From Toxotes chatareus (Eukaryota; Chordata; Actinopteri; Toxotidae), in the NCBI GenBank assembly GCA_016801885.1, contig CM028882.1, forward strand, positions 19,299,047-19,363,046: DNA of 64,000 nt, read 5' to 3'. Positions 49,136 to 60,938 of this stretch are shown one piece after another; within the stretch, counting starts at the first letter, position 1; each line of letters starts with the position of its first letter. The notes beneath the pieces were generated by a model. The model was given only the letters and a program-made list of their open reading frames with translations, had not been told where the DNA came from and made no database searches. The position numbers and the translations under genes were made by a program.

Positions 49136-51145
49136 ATGACTTCAATGAGTGAGCCTTTGGAAATTACCGGCAATGAGCTGGTTCACATACTCAGGACCCC
49201 CCGGGACCAGTACACCTCTGCCGGGTGTGTGGTGCTGGACTGCAGACCTTTCCTTGATTTTTCTTGTGCGCACATTTGCGAGTCCCGCAACGTCAACTGG
49301 AACTCCATGCTGCGTCGAAGATCCAAGAGCTCGGTGGTGGCTCTGGAGTGGCTCATTCCGGACAAGGCGCTCCTGGGGCGGCTGCGGCGCGGGGAGTTCT
49401 CCCCTTTGGTGGTAGTGGACGAGAGCAGCCGCTCCTTGGGCGAGCTGAAGTCAGAGAGCGTGGCCCAGATGCTGATCACCGCCCTTCAAAACGAAGTCCA
49501 GACTCAGATCTGCTTTCTACAAGGTATCAAGACTTAAATACCTTTTCAGTTTCGTTTTTATGCACCAAAAATTTAACATAATAGGCTACTGATCAGATAG
49601 AGATTTTGAAGTTTATGATGTTGCAAGAAAAAACATGAGGTATGAGTGTGTTTACCAATATCTACATACTAATATAGGGGTGTAACTTCTAAGTACAAAA
49701 ATGTTCAGGATTAAACCTAAAGGATAAACAAACTGTTGAACTTGTAATTTTTTAAAAATGTATACACACTTCCTTTTCATGTTTACTCCGTCATTATTAT
49801 TGTTTATACATAACACACTTTTAAGAAGGACTTTGGTTTGAGCCCGAGGCTTAGCTAATACCATACGACCTTCATTTAGATGGATATGAGGGATTTTCAG
49901 AGGCCTATCCAGAGCTCTGTTACAACTCAGCCAGCAGCCACATCTCTACAGTGGAATCAGAGCCAGTGCCGGGTCGGAGGACACCAGCATATGACCAGGC
50001 AAGATAAAATTTACCTTTATATTAAACCTAATACTTAATGTAATACAACTTAAAAATCAAATTATCTGAACTACAAATTTCTTCATATAATGAAAAAACT
50101 GCCCTGTGATTGTTCTTGGTTTTAAACATGGACATTTGTCTTGATTTTGTAAATTGCAGGATGGTCCAGTGGAGCTGTTGCCCTTTCTGTTTTTGGGCAG
50201 TGCTATCCACTCCTCCCGCAGAGAGACCCTCACAGCGGCAGGCATCACAGCTGTGCTCAACGTTTCCTCCACCTGCCCTAACTTCTATGAGGGGGAGTTT
50301 GAGTACCTACGACTCACTGTGGAGGACAATCTGGCTGCTGACATCAGAGCCTGCTTCTCCACAGCCATCTCCTTTATCGGTGAGTTTCCCCTCTGAATAT
50401 CCACAGCTTCCAACCTGTGTACAGTGTAACCTTAAAATGAAAGTTCAGTCATTATTTGCTCACTGTAATGTCAGTCCAAACTCCAGGGAAGTTAGTAGAC
50501 AAACAACAAACACAGTGAATTCGTCTCATCATAATGAAATGAGCCATTTTTTTAAACACTTGGCATGAAATATAAAAAAGGGGGAAAAAGTCTCTAAGCA
50601 GCTTGTACACCATAATCCATTTTGTAGCCTAGACTTATGGACCAACAGTGTAATCATCTGGTTGCAAAACAACTGGATTATCCTGTACAAGCTTCAGAGG
50701 AGAAATTTACTAACACTGAAGTTTTTTTTTTCTTTAGCTTGTTTTGACCCCTTTACCTTAATTTATAGGAACTAACCTTGATTGAATTTCCATTTGTGCT
50801 ATGTATAAGCTGTTTAAAGTTGTATATGTACTTGTGCTGGTAAAACATAATCACTGATGTCAAAGAACGTAATGTGGAATGGATCAAAATATGCTGATCT
50901 CTCTTCCTCTTTCCGTCCCGCCTACAGACTCTGTGAAGCAGAGTGGTGGTCGCGTGCTGGTGCATTGCCAGGCAGGTATCTCCCGCTCTGCCACCATCTG
51001 TCTGGCCTACCTCATGCACACACAGCGCGTCCGGCTGGACGAGGCCTTCGACTTTGTGAAGCAGCGACGCCATGTTATCTCCCCCAACCTGGCTTTCATG
51101 GGACAGCTGCTGCAGTTTGAAACTGATGTTCTCTGCCAAGGATGA
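49136..51145 (+). CDS. dusp2: Dual-specificity MAP kinase phosphatase 2 (PAC-1)
   Basis: Nuclear phosphatase that inactivates ERK and p38 MAP kinases. Exons 49136-49523, 49880-49998, 50160-50379 and 50928-51145 encode 314 residues, the length of human DUSP2. The N-terminal rhodanese-like domain contains VVLDCRPFLDF and the kinase-docking basic cluster RRR at 60-62. The catalytic domain has general acid Asp225 in VEDN and the active-site loop HCQAGISRS (Cys256, Arg262), then the family block RRHVISPNLAFMGQLLQFE. The ending VLCQG and short C-terminus distinguish DUSP2 from DUSP1, 4 and 5. Intron 2 uses a GC donor (CAG/GCAAGA); no GT donor would keep the frame. Start ATG at 49136 opens the long frame; a second ATG is three codons on. 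Neighbour of adra2b, as in human. Confidence 0.97.
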
Positions 51146-51885
51146 AGACCCAGACACACCAAGAGGAAGGACATTTCTATGACCATACTTTTTCAGTTAA
51201 ATCTCCTGCCTCCTTTAGGCATTGTGCTGGACTCAGAGCATTATCGGGACTCGAAACATATGTATAAATATACTGTTTTGTGCTATTGAAACCACTATAC
51301 AACAGAAGCAAACACTTGGTGCATTCAGAGAAAAGCCACTTGTATTGCTGGCATCACATGGCTGGTGGCTCTGGATTCCTACTTTCAGTAGAAACTGAGA
51401 AATGAGATCCTGATGCAACAAACAGCAGTTGGAAATATAAACCCCACTGTAGTAACCACATGATGAACAATTGTGATTCTGAGCCAGCAAATTGGAGCAG
51501 CTATGAGGTAATTCCCCTGACGTTTTGTACTTAAGGGGAATTATACTTACTTGTCTAGTTTTGTTTGTGTGTTTGCCTGTTACTTTGTTTGACTTATGTG
51601 CCTGATTATTTGCAAGGGCTTGCTTGTTTTCATACTGAAAATCATTCCCTCACAGTCACGGCCACTGTGACATGACATGTCTTTTTATGAGACAACACTG
51701 TGTTAACTAGGTACAGCAATACTGGATGAATCTCAAGTTATATTGTCTAATTTATAAAAAAAAATGCACTAACCAAAAACCGGTGTCTAATCAGAAGTCT
51801 AATCATTCTGTATCCTGAGATAGATTAATTTTGGTACACAAAACTGGAAGTTTTTGTTTTTATCATGTAAATAGAATTTTTATTT

Positions 51886-51894
51886 TTATTTATT
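51886..51894 (+). promoter_or_regulatory. dusp2: AU-rich instability element in dusp2 3' UTR
   Basis: TTATTTATT, the nonamer core of AU-rich elements, within a T-rich run about 100 bases before the polyadenylation signal. Expected for a rapidly turned-over immediate-early mRNA. Confidence 0.55.
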
Positions 51895-51991
51895 GTTTCA
51901 ACATTTGTTAAGACAGCGTTACCATAACTGCTGTCTGTTACTGCACTTTACACTTACAAGGTTTGACTGATTCCTTCTGTTTTTCCACTGA

Positions 51992-51997
51992 AATAAA
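51992..51997 (+). terminator. dusp2: dusp2 polyadenylation signal
   Basis: AATAAA about 850 bases after the stop codon, with TG-rich sequence shortly downstream (GTGTGTGTGCGTG), as expected for a cleavage site. Confidence 0.75.
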
Positions 51998-53129
51998 AAC
52001 AGGGTGGATAACACATTGTGTGTGTGCGTGTTCACTTTTTCATGCGTTCTGTATAACACACTATGTTCTTTATTCTCAAAAAGATAGGCTCAATTGATGG
52101 TCTGTAACTCTGGCTCTCCAGACAAAGTAACCTCAGAGCAGTTATGACTGAGTGTCTCTCTTTTTTTCTTTTGTGCTTTGTAAAGTGCTCTTTTCACAGA
52201 GCACATTACAAATGTATAATTTCACACTGGCCTTGCTGCACATCATTCGCTCTTGCTGAATCAGGAGGTATTAAAACCGTGCATTTCTGAGTATTTTGGA
52301 GGATTATCCGCTGAGAATGGGTTTTACAGTCTGAAGTCCTTCTGACCTCAGCAACCACTGACATAAATTTCACTTCCACTTATTGAAGTTGTGAGAACAA
52401 CTTTGGACATGTGACAGAGAGAATTTGACAAAAAAAAAGCCACCAATGGAATTGTTATCAGGAAGTTTGGAAACTCCATATCACTGATTAATTTGTAGTC
52501 ATGATGTTTTGATCTGATAAGAATACTAGGAAAACTGTATCCTCATGTTACAGACTGCATGTAGCTTTGGTGTCTCAATGTGACCAAATGCTGGTTCCTC
52601 ATTTTGTTAGACTTCAGCTCAACTGTTACAGGTATGTCATCCACACTGAGCTATATTTAGCATGTCAACCACAGACTTACACAGGTCACAAGACTGTTAG
52701 ACAGTACGTCATAGCAATACGGGTAAAAGTCACCTTTCCACACACTGACAGCTGAGTTATAAGCACTGACTTGTTTTATCTTTAGTTTTTTGTTTGTATT
52801 AAACAAAATGCAGTTGACTCTAAACTTGACCAATCCAAAAGAAATGACAAAGAACAACCACTAATGGTGCATTAAAGACCAGTTCCAACCACTACCTCAT
52901 CCCCTGATGCTAATTATGCCACCCACACTCTTGTTTTGGCCACAGCTAAAACAATCCACTTCCTCTCATTTGCAACTCTCCATTTGCCCATCACACGCGC
53001 AAACATAAATGTTGTGCTTGATGTCTTCCTTCCATTAGCCACAGTTCTCTTGACAATGGGCAGAGAAATACACCTTGGAGTTTTTAGGTTTTGATTGAGA
53101 CTTAGAGCTCACCCCAACTAAAACCCAGA

Positions 53130-53530
53130 AAAATAACATTTGTGTCACAACTGTTGGCAGCAGCAGTACAGGTTGGGAGGACCCAAACACTGACACACAC
53201 ACAGGCAGGTTCAATGAAGAAACTTTAAAAGATAAACTGAAGAGAGTAAATTTTATACGTGAAGCAAACACAGACAACAGGTTACGGAAATACAGGTAGC
53301 AGCTACATGGGAACATTAACAGACAAACCAACAAGGAGCTAGAGGCAAAGGCACACACAAAATGGTGACTGAGGTGATGAGAGAAAAAGGGAACAAGTGT
53401 GTGAGTGGGTGGAAAGCTCAGGTGATTGCAGATGAGAAACAGGTGATCAGGTGGCTAAAGAGACAATAAAAAAGTCCTGGGACAATTGGTGGGTGGATGG
53501 AAAATAGCAGATCAAACATAGCCAGGGAGA
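53130..53530. mobile_element. Interspersed repeat of a common teleost type
   Basis: A/C/G-rich sequence with the style of the element at 23040-23510, for example GGACCCAAACACTGACACAC, then a CAGGTGAT...CAGGTGATCAGG end. Noncoding. Family and exact limits would need a repeat library. Confidence 0.4.
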
Positions 53531-54745
53531 AGTAAGCAGGGTTTGGAGACTGTTGCCCAGGGGAACTGAGTAATAGCTTGAGATAATTTGTTCTGGTTTG
53601 TGTTCATTTAAACATTAACTTTCACATTCAGTTTGAGGCATTTTGAAACTCCTTAATTTTGTTGTATCTGCAATTATCTATATATCTATACCTATGCATG
53701 GATATATACACATACACACATACATATTTACATAGCTTCTTTGTTAACCTTTTTATTTTCTATCTGAATAAAACAGGACAAAAGAAAGGGAGAAGATAAG
53801 AATATAATGGTTGGTTTTGGTGAATATAGTCACTGTAGACTGTACAGGAAGTCAGTGGTGGAAAATGACTACAGTTTTGAAGTTCTTGTACTTTCCTTGA
53901 GTATATCTATTTTCCGCTTTTTAATGCTGCATAAATATTTACCTCCATTGCATTAACATGACAGCTATAGTTAACAGTTACTTTCCAGACTGCATTGTTG
54001 ATGATTAAACCAGTGGTTTCCAACTCTTGGCATGTGACCCCTCATAAAAAGCAGCATCTGTTTATTGTAATATTTCAGATGTATTTTGAGTTGTTAGCAT
54101 TTCCACCAAAAAAAGTTTTTTTTCCAGTAAAAGATAAACGAAAAATTTGTAAAGCTAATACACATTTATGTAACCAGACTTATCACCCTCCGGAGTGGGC
54201 TCAAACCCTTAGATAGAAACCACTGGACTAAACTAACTGTGTGTATATTAATACATTTTGATTAACTCCAGATCAACCACCATGTATCAGAATTAATAAT
54301 CTAATAATGTAATATCTAGTCATATATTAGTCACAAGCCATTTTTCTTAAGTATAAGTACATTTACTTTCAATGTTGTTACTAAAATTTGCTTTTACATC
54401 AGATAGGATCGTGACTACAGGACTCTCAGATGTAATGGGATATTTTTACACTATTGTACAGTTTTATTTACTTAGATAAAGGATCTGAGTATTTATTCCA
54501 CCACTACAGATGGTCTCACATGAAATATCACCCAGATTATTCCCTCTGTTCTCTCTGTTATCACCTAAACAGTGAGTATTGGAGATTGGTTTATGGTGAG
54601 ACAGCGCTCTCTGGTGACAACTTTTGAAATTACTAGAAATCAATGTGAATCAGAAGTATCCATCCAGCAGATGACACCAGCAGACTATATATTAACTGTA
54701 GAAGCCTCTTTATTACCAAGATAATGCAGAAAAGCCAAATGTACA

Positions 54746-54751
<6 letters not shown>

Positions 54752-54777
<26 letters not shown>
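54752..54777. repeat. (AC)13 microsatellite
   Basis: Pure AC run followed by a CCTAACC-rich tract (54840-54910) like the ends of common fish retroelements. A (TCAA)n tract lies at 54965-54987. Confidence 0.85.
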
Positions 54778-56029
54778 CTGTCATTGACATATTACATTCT
54801 TTAGCCACTTTAACTTAACTTTGACCATCACATCTAAATGCCTAACCTCAGCAGCCTAACTCTAACCTAAACCTAATTCCGACCTGCACCCTGAAACCAA
54901 GTCTTAACCCTCACACAGCCCACACACACATACACACAGAGTTCTGTCCGTACTGTTTCCTATCTATCAATCAATCAATCAATCAATGAAACTTTTCAAA
55001 CTAATCAAAGTGCCTTATGGGCAACTGACAAAAATGAAAAATGAACTAATGCACACCAGGAAAAATATGAATTTAAAAGATAAAATAATAATAATCCATG
55101 ATTGTCCATCAACACATTTCATTGACTTTTAGTGTCATTTCATTTGGTCATTTTTGAAGTTCTGGATGCAGACTGTTCCACCTTGTTGCACTCAGTTCAT
55201 CTTCACTCAGGCAGGCTCCTTAATGAAAACAGACCTAAACTGTTATTCACACTCCACATTAAAAAAAGTGTCAGACATTCAGCTGTGGCAACACCTACCA
55301 ATGGTATGAATGTGTGTTTGGATTGTATGCACAAAAAGAAGAGTGTGAGAGATTAGGGATTTGCGCAGGGATCACACTTTTGTTAGATGAGGTGATTTAC
55401 ACTGTTTGCTATTTACGGCAGGCTGAAGACTGTGTCACTCAAACAAGAAATCCCATTAGGAAAAGAACTGCTAATAGATAATATAAGCAATGTGTGTGAT
55501 ATTGCTAGGTGCAGAATTACAATGTGGGGATATAACACACTCATGCTCGGGCCTGCAGGCAAAAACACAAGCAGCAGTTGTCATCATTACAAATGCAGCT
55601 GGGATAATTACTGTTTGACCATCTGGGAGTGCTCCCTGTAATTGTTCGCAGGTTGCACACACAAGCAAACATATTCTGCTACGTATGGGCTATTTTTTTT
55701 CTCCCAGTGTTTGTGATTATATAGTGTAGAGTATTTTTATGTCTTTGGTTCTCTAGAAAACCTTAAAACCATCAGTCTATGAAGAGGAAATCACTATTTG
55801 ATTGGCCTGCTGACAACTCAAAGTCAAATGCAACCTGTGACAAGAGGTCGCAAGTACTTTGTTTTAAGGGGTCACAAGCCCAAAGAGGGTGCTGTTTTAG
55901 GCCCTAGCCATAACCTTACACATCACAGATACCCAAAACCCAAGTCTTAGCCCTCTGAAGCCAAGAGACAAGATTTCCCAACTGTCCTCACCCTCAAGGT
56001 CTAAAAATAAAGCTGGTGCTCACAAAGGT

Positions 56030-56035
<6 letters not shown>

Positions 56036-56073
<38 letters not shown>
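56036..56073. repeat. (AC)19 microsatellite
   Basis: Pure AC run following a CTAGCCATAACC-type tract at 55900-56030, probably the tail of a degenerate repeat. The rest of 56075-58000 shows no coding feature. Confidence 0.9.
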
Positions 56074-56076
<3 letters not shown>

Positions 56077-59065
56077 AGGCAGAATCAAGCCAATAACTCA
56101 AAAAAATTGAAAACATCCAAAGGGCAGTTACTGTGCTGTAATTGATTTGGGCCTGAACCATATTGTGCACATCCTCCCACCACAGCCTTGCATTGTGCTG
56201 ACCTGACTCCAGTTAATCTGACACTCATTTGGAAAACAGTCTTTAAAGACTTCTTCTTGTTAAATCTTACTACACCAGGAGACTTTGGTGATTGTTTTAA
56301 AGAGAATTAAAGTCTTCCAAAGCACATAAAGCTTTCTCAAAGAGTGAGTGCCCTTTCCGGACCAGGTGAAAACTTTTTCAGACTGGATGTCAGGCAAGAC
56401 TTACTGATCCCCTGAGCGTGATCTATGACAACAGAAGTTCCTCCACGCTTGTGTGTTATGCTGTACGTGTGAGTGGGTGTACACGTTTGTATACCGCATT
56501 CTCTTACACAACAAGCACTTCAGAAGCGGTGTACTGTGCACTAGCGCTGTGTGCTGCTCAGTCTCCATAACCTTGGTATCGGTGACACACCCCTCTCCCC
56601 CAGAATGCATTTTCAGCGTGTTACTAAGCACAGTTCACCCACGGAAACAGAGACACTTGATTGGAGTGCACTCTCTCGCTAAAAGCTTTATTCTCTTTTC
56701 CTTTATATTTAGAATGTGTAGCGTGTAACGCAGAATGTACGACCATTACTGGCTGCAGCTCCAGGTCACACAATCAGAGAGCAGGGGCTCCCAATTGTAA
56801 TTCCATGGGTGGCTAGCTGGGTTTCTCTCTCATTAGAGCAGAAATGTGTGGGGGACGCACTACAAAAACAAGTGAGCAGGACCTCCTACCCACATACCAT
56901 TCATAAGATTGTGTATGTGTGTGCATGTGTAGGCTGGTGAGTGTGTGTGTACTTATTGTTTGTTTGTGTTTTTGTGATTATGATTGAGTTTATAACACAG
57001 AGGCCACCTGCCTACATTCAAACACCACGAGATAAACCGTTTAATTTATTCCTCAGTAAAACAGCCAGACGTAGGTTTCACTCCATAATTGAACAATCGG
57101 GCACTTGATCTCAGTTAGGCAGCAAACTAGGAGGGATGCCGTCAATGTCCGTGCTTCTTGGGGGAGGAAATGTTGCAGGGCGCATAATGCAGAGGGATTC
57201 AAATGGAGGTCAAGTGATGATGTAAATGCATGAGCACAGAAAGCTACAACAAGTGCCTTATAAACCTGACCTGCACCTCGCACAATGAGCAGAGGTGGAA
57301 GGTATCACAGTTAAGTGCAGTTAAGTTCTGAAGCAGAGGTAGCCGGGCATTTAGATTTCATAAGGAAATCATTCATCACGTTCACTGCAACATTTATGTG
57401 ACGCTTGTAAAACCAGTTCCTTCGCAGATTAAGTTTTTATATGCAAAATCTGTAACCTCATTAAATATAAAAGATATGATTTACTGTTTGAGACGAAACT
57501 ACCCAATGGAGTAGGCGGACCACCTGCAGTTAAATGCATGAATAATGTAGCTCTCTGAAGGGAAGTGTTTCTTAAAATTAAGGTTTCCACAGTATCCTAA
57601 GATCTGTGGACTTTTATGTGGTTTCACTGCATTCACAAGAAAAAAAAAGGCTTGATTACTTTAAGGTGTTCTGGTGATGTGGATGATGAAGGACAGCAGA
57701 TGACCATGATAAAACACTCACAACACAGCTGCATGGCCGCAAACAAACACAGGTCTAAACAACAATCAGAGAACAGGCTTGTGACCAGGTTAGGTTGCTG
57801 AAACGTGAATGTGAGTGCCCTTGAGTAACTGACTCCATCTCCAGCTTCTGGAGCTGTTGAAAGTTACATGGAAACTCGTGTAAAGAGCAAAGTCTAAAGG
57901 TGTAGAGATTATGCAGGCTTTTAAAGAAAAAGTTTTGACTGACAAGGTATATGTGCAGTGCAGCATATTGATATTGATGATGATGATGATTACGATTAAT
58001 TACTGAGTAATAGTTCAGCTGGACACCCCAGTGTCCCCATAGGGTTAACTGACCGAGGCAGTGCCACCCAACAAGCCATTTCTAATATAACTGCGTTGGT
58101 AAATGTCTGATGTGAGAGCGAGGGAAAGAGGGAGGGAGATGAGGTGGGGGGTTAGAGAAATAAGGATCCCATGACGCCCACAGCTCCACAATGACATCAC
58201 CGGCTCTAAAAAGAAGCGGAAGAGGGAGATGGGAGGCACCCCACTTATTAGATTTCGTCGTAAGGTCCTGTTCACAAGTGAAGATGCTGCTGCGCCTCTG
58301 TTAGGGAGCCTGTGATGTGCGCCAGCGGAGCGGCTGAATTTTGGCACCCTGGTGAACTTCTGAGGAGACAGAAGCGCCAAGGCGCCGAAAAGCACCTCAT
58401 GAGACGCAGATACTGAGGCAGCTCTGCAGGGATCATTTCACAACTGAAGAAACTACGCGTTTTGACTTTATATCTAGCTTCGTGCGCAGGGTTGGAGAGC
58501 TTGAGGTTAACTTTGAGCTTTCTCTTGTTCGACTAGCTGGAGAACGCAGGCATCGGCGCAGACTACCCTTCGCAGGGAAACACCAGTATCTTTTTATTAG
58601 CGAACCATTGTAAATATTGCATTATATCAACTTTATTTCACTTTGTGTAAGACATTATGTGATTGCTGCTCACATGAGACAGTCAGTTATGTGCGCGTCT
58701 CCAAACGAGGACGCACGGAGATGTGCCGAGAAGTGGCGAGATTATTTACGCTAATTCAATATCCTATATTCATTGTCGCATCGCAGTAAACGACGAGACA
58801 AAAACGACAAAATTAGATAATTATAAATTGCATCTCCCGATCTTTCTGACAGTTAATAATCCACAGCAAAACGGATCAATTCCCGTGCGTTAAAGAAGTT
58901 TTAGCTCCTCGGGCTGTATTGTAACTCTGCAAAGGTCGATGCCGAGCAGTCAGTGTCACAGAAATTTACTTCTGTTTTGGGGGAGAACAAGGTGGAAAGG
59001 CGTTTTAATTGAAAGGCACTGATCCGTGTATTGACGCACTGGCCAGGACTGTTTGTATTCTTAAA

Positions 59066-59107
59066 ATGGACTTGGAAGACCTGCCGTGGAGGATGCAAGG
59101 GAGCTAA
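59066..59107 (+). promoter_or_regulatory. adra2b: Upstream ORF in the adra2b leader
   Basis: ATG at 59066 in a strong context (A at -3, G at +4) encodes 13 residues and stops at 59105-59107, 38 bases before the likely leader donor. Another very short uORF starts at 58284 if transcription begins that far upstream. Confidence 0.5.
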
Positions 59108-59145
59108 CGTTTGGAAACAACAGAGACTAAACGAGAACAACTGAG

Positions 59146-59331
59146 GTAAATGTGACACAATATATTTTCGAAAATATAAGCAGTATTTTATTGTGTACAA
59201 ACACTATTTGATAATCTTATGATTTTTTTTTTTTTTAATGAAATACATTTTTCAAACAAATTTTATACAGTGGAATATATATATGTTTTTTTGTTTGTTT
59301 GTTTTTTGCTTTGTTTTTTTAATCTGTAAAG
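59146..59331 (+). other. adra2b: Probable intron in the adra2b 5' leader
   Basis: Donor CTGAG/GTAAATG at 59145/59146 and a very T-rich tract ending in AAAG at 59331 frame a 186-base intron. It removes the in-frame but hydrophobic nonsense extension that starts at 59238. Confidence 0.6.
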
Positions 59332-59354
59332 ACACCTGGAAAGCTAAACCCAGC

Positions 59355-60938
59355 ATGGCCTCGGTTCTGGACGGTGGCTGCTCCATGGAGCTGAGCGGCT
59401 GGAACAGCAGTGTGAGCAGCTCCGGAGCCTCCGTCCCCTGCAACCAGAGCGTCCTGAAGCTCGCCCCTTACTCCCCTGAAGCCACGGCGGCCTTCGCCAC
59501 AGCCATAACCTTGATGGTCCTGTTCACCATCGTGGGGAACATCATGGTCATCATCGCAGTCCTGACCAGCCGGTCTCTCCGAGGTCCGCAGAATCTGTTC
59601 TTAGTCTCACTGGCTGCTGCGGACATTTTAGTGGCCACACTTATCATCCCCTTTTCTCTGGCTAATGAACTTCTTGGTTACTGGTACTTTAAGTCTCTGT
59701 GGTGTGAGATCTACTTGGCTCTGGATGTGCTTTTCTGCACCTCCTCCATTGTGCACCTGTGCGCCATCTCACTGGACCGCTACCTGTCAATTTCCAGGGT
59801 GACTTACGGGCGTCAGCGGACTCCCAGACGCATCAAAGCAGCTATCGTGGTGGTGTGGCTCATCTCTGCCATCATTTCCTTCCCTCCTCTGCTCTCATTG
59901 AACAAAAGCGAGGCAGGGAACCAGGGGAGTGAGAGAGGACCACAGTGCCAGCTCAATGATGAACGCTGGTACATCCTTTACTCCACCATCGGCTCCTTCT
60001 TCGCCCCGTGCCTCATCATGATCCTGGTCTACATAAGAATCTACCAAATAGCCAAACAGAGGACACGACGCCCGCCAGGTGAGCCCAGGAAGGATGGGGT
60101 AGGCTGTGCCACACCAAGTCAGCCTCCACGGCATGTACAGGCTAATGGGAAGGATGAGGAAGAAAGCACACCCCCTTCATCCAACAAAACTTCCAATGCT
60201 AGGCCCCCCACCCTTGCCATCACCCCTTCTCCATCCCCAGGAGAGTCTCAAGCCTCCCAGAATCCCACATCCAATAATCTCCTGCAACCTCCGTCCCCTT
60301 CTCCAACCATGACCCCTGTCACAGCCTCCCATGATACCTCTCCCCATGGCCCCTCAACCCCCTCCTCTGTGCCTCAGTCTGCCCCTGCCAAGACTAAAGA
60401 GGTGGGGAAGAAGGGCAAGCGACAGGGAGGGAAAAAAGCCGACAATAACAATGGCGACAGCTCAAGCACAGAGAGCGATATGGAGCACAGCCATGGAGGA
60501 GGCAGATGCAGCACCAGCATGCCCGGGTCACCTGCAGGAGGGGGGATCCACTCCCCAGCCTCAGTCAAGCGCTACAGGGACATGATAGCCACTTCAAAGG
60601 GGGCTCGGCTGGTGCCAGGGAGGAAGTCAAAAACAGACAACAACCCTGGGGCAGCGAGGCGTAAAGCGATGGTGAATAGAGAGAAACGGTTCACTTTTGT
60701 TCTGGCAGTGGTCATCGGCGTCTTTGTGGTGTGCTGGTTCCCATTCTTCTTCTCCTACTCTCTACAGGCAGTGTGCCCGAAGACCTGTGCTATCCCTGAT
60801 CCACTCTTTAAGTTTTTCTTCTGGATCGGTTACTGCAATTCCTCACTCAACCCAGTCATATACACCATCTTCAACAAAGACTTCAGAAAGGCCTTCAAAA
60901 AGATACTGTGCAGAAGCACCAAGGGCACTTTCTTTTAG
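59355..60938 (+). CDS. adra2b: Alpha-2B adrenergic receptor
   Basis: Gi-coupled receptor for adrenaline and noradrenaline in the plasma membrane. Single coding exon, 527 residues, start ATG at 59355 in good context. N-terminal NSS (17) and NQS (30) are possible glycosylation sites. Seven membrane helices with GNxxV, Asp90 (2.50), Asp124 (3.32, amine binding), DRY at 141-143, Cys117 and Cys198 for the extracellular disulfide, Ser210 and Ser214 in helix 5 for catechol, a CWFPFFFSY helix 6 and NPVIY in helix 7. The tail ends KKILCRSTKGTFF with a palmitoylation cysteine. Intracellular loop 3 is long (about 235-440) and Pro/Ser/Thr-rich, without the glutamate run of human ADRA2B. Loop 2 is one residue shorter than in human and has Leu after DRY. 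Subtype is supported by dusp2 next door. Confidence 0.95.
   Translation: MASVLDGGCSMELSGWNSSVSSSGASVPCNQSVLKLAPYSPEATAAFATAITLMVLFTIVGNIMVIIAVLTSRSLRGPQNLFLVSLAAADILVATLIIPFSLANELLGYWYFKSLWCEIYLALDVLFCTSSIVHLCAISLDRYLSISRVTYGRQRTPRRIKAAIVVVWLISAIISFPPLLSLNKSEAGNQGSERGPQCQLNDERWYILYSTIGSFFAPCLIMILVYIRIYQIAKQRTRRPPGEPRKDGVGCATPSQPPRHVQANGKDEEESTPPSSNKTSNARPPTLAITPSPSPGESQASQNPTSNNLLQPPSPSPTMTPVTASHDTSPHGPSTPSSVPQSAPAKTKEVGKKGKRQGGKKADNNNGDSSSTESDMEHSHGGGRCSTSMPGSPAGGGIHSPASVKRYRDMIATSKGARLVPGRKSKTDNNPGAARRKAMVNREKRFTFVLAVVIGVFVVCWFPFFFSYSLQAVCPKTCAIPDPLFKFFFWIGYCNSSLNPVIYTIFNKDFRKAFKKILCRSTKGTFF

Noticed and set aside
59238..59354. In-frame N-terminal extension of the alpha-2B receptor
   Set aside because: It lies in a T-rich stretch with donor and acceptor signals around it, and encodes a phenylalanine-rich segment unlike any alpha-2 receptor.
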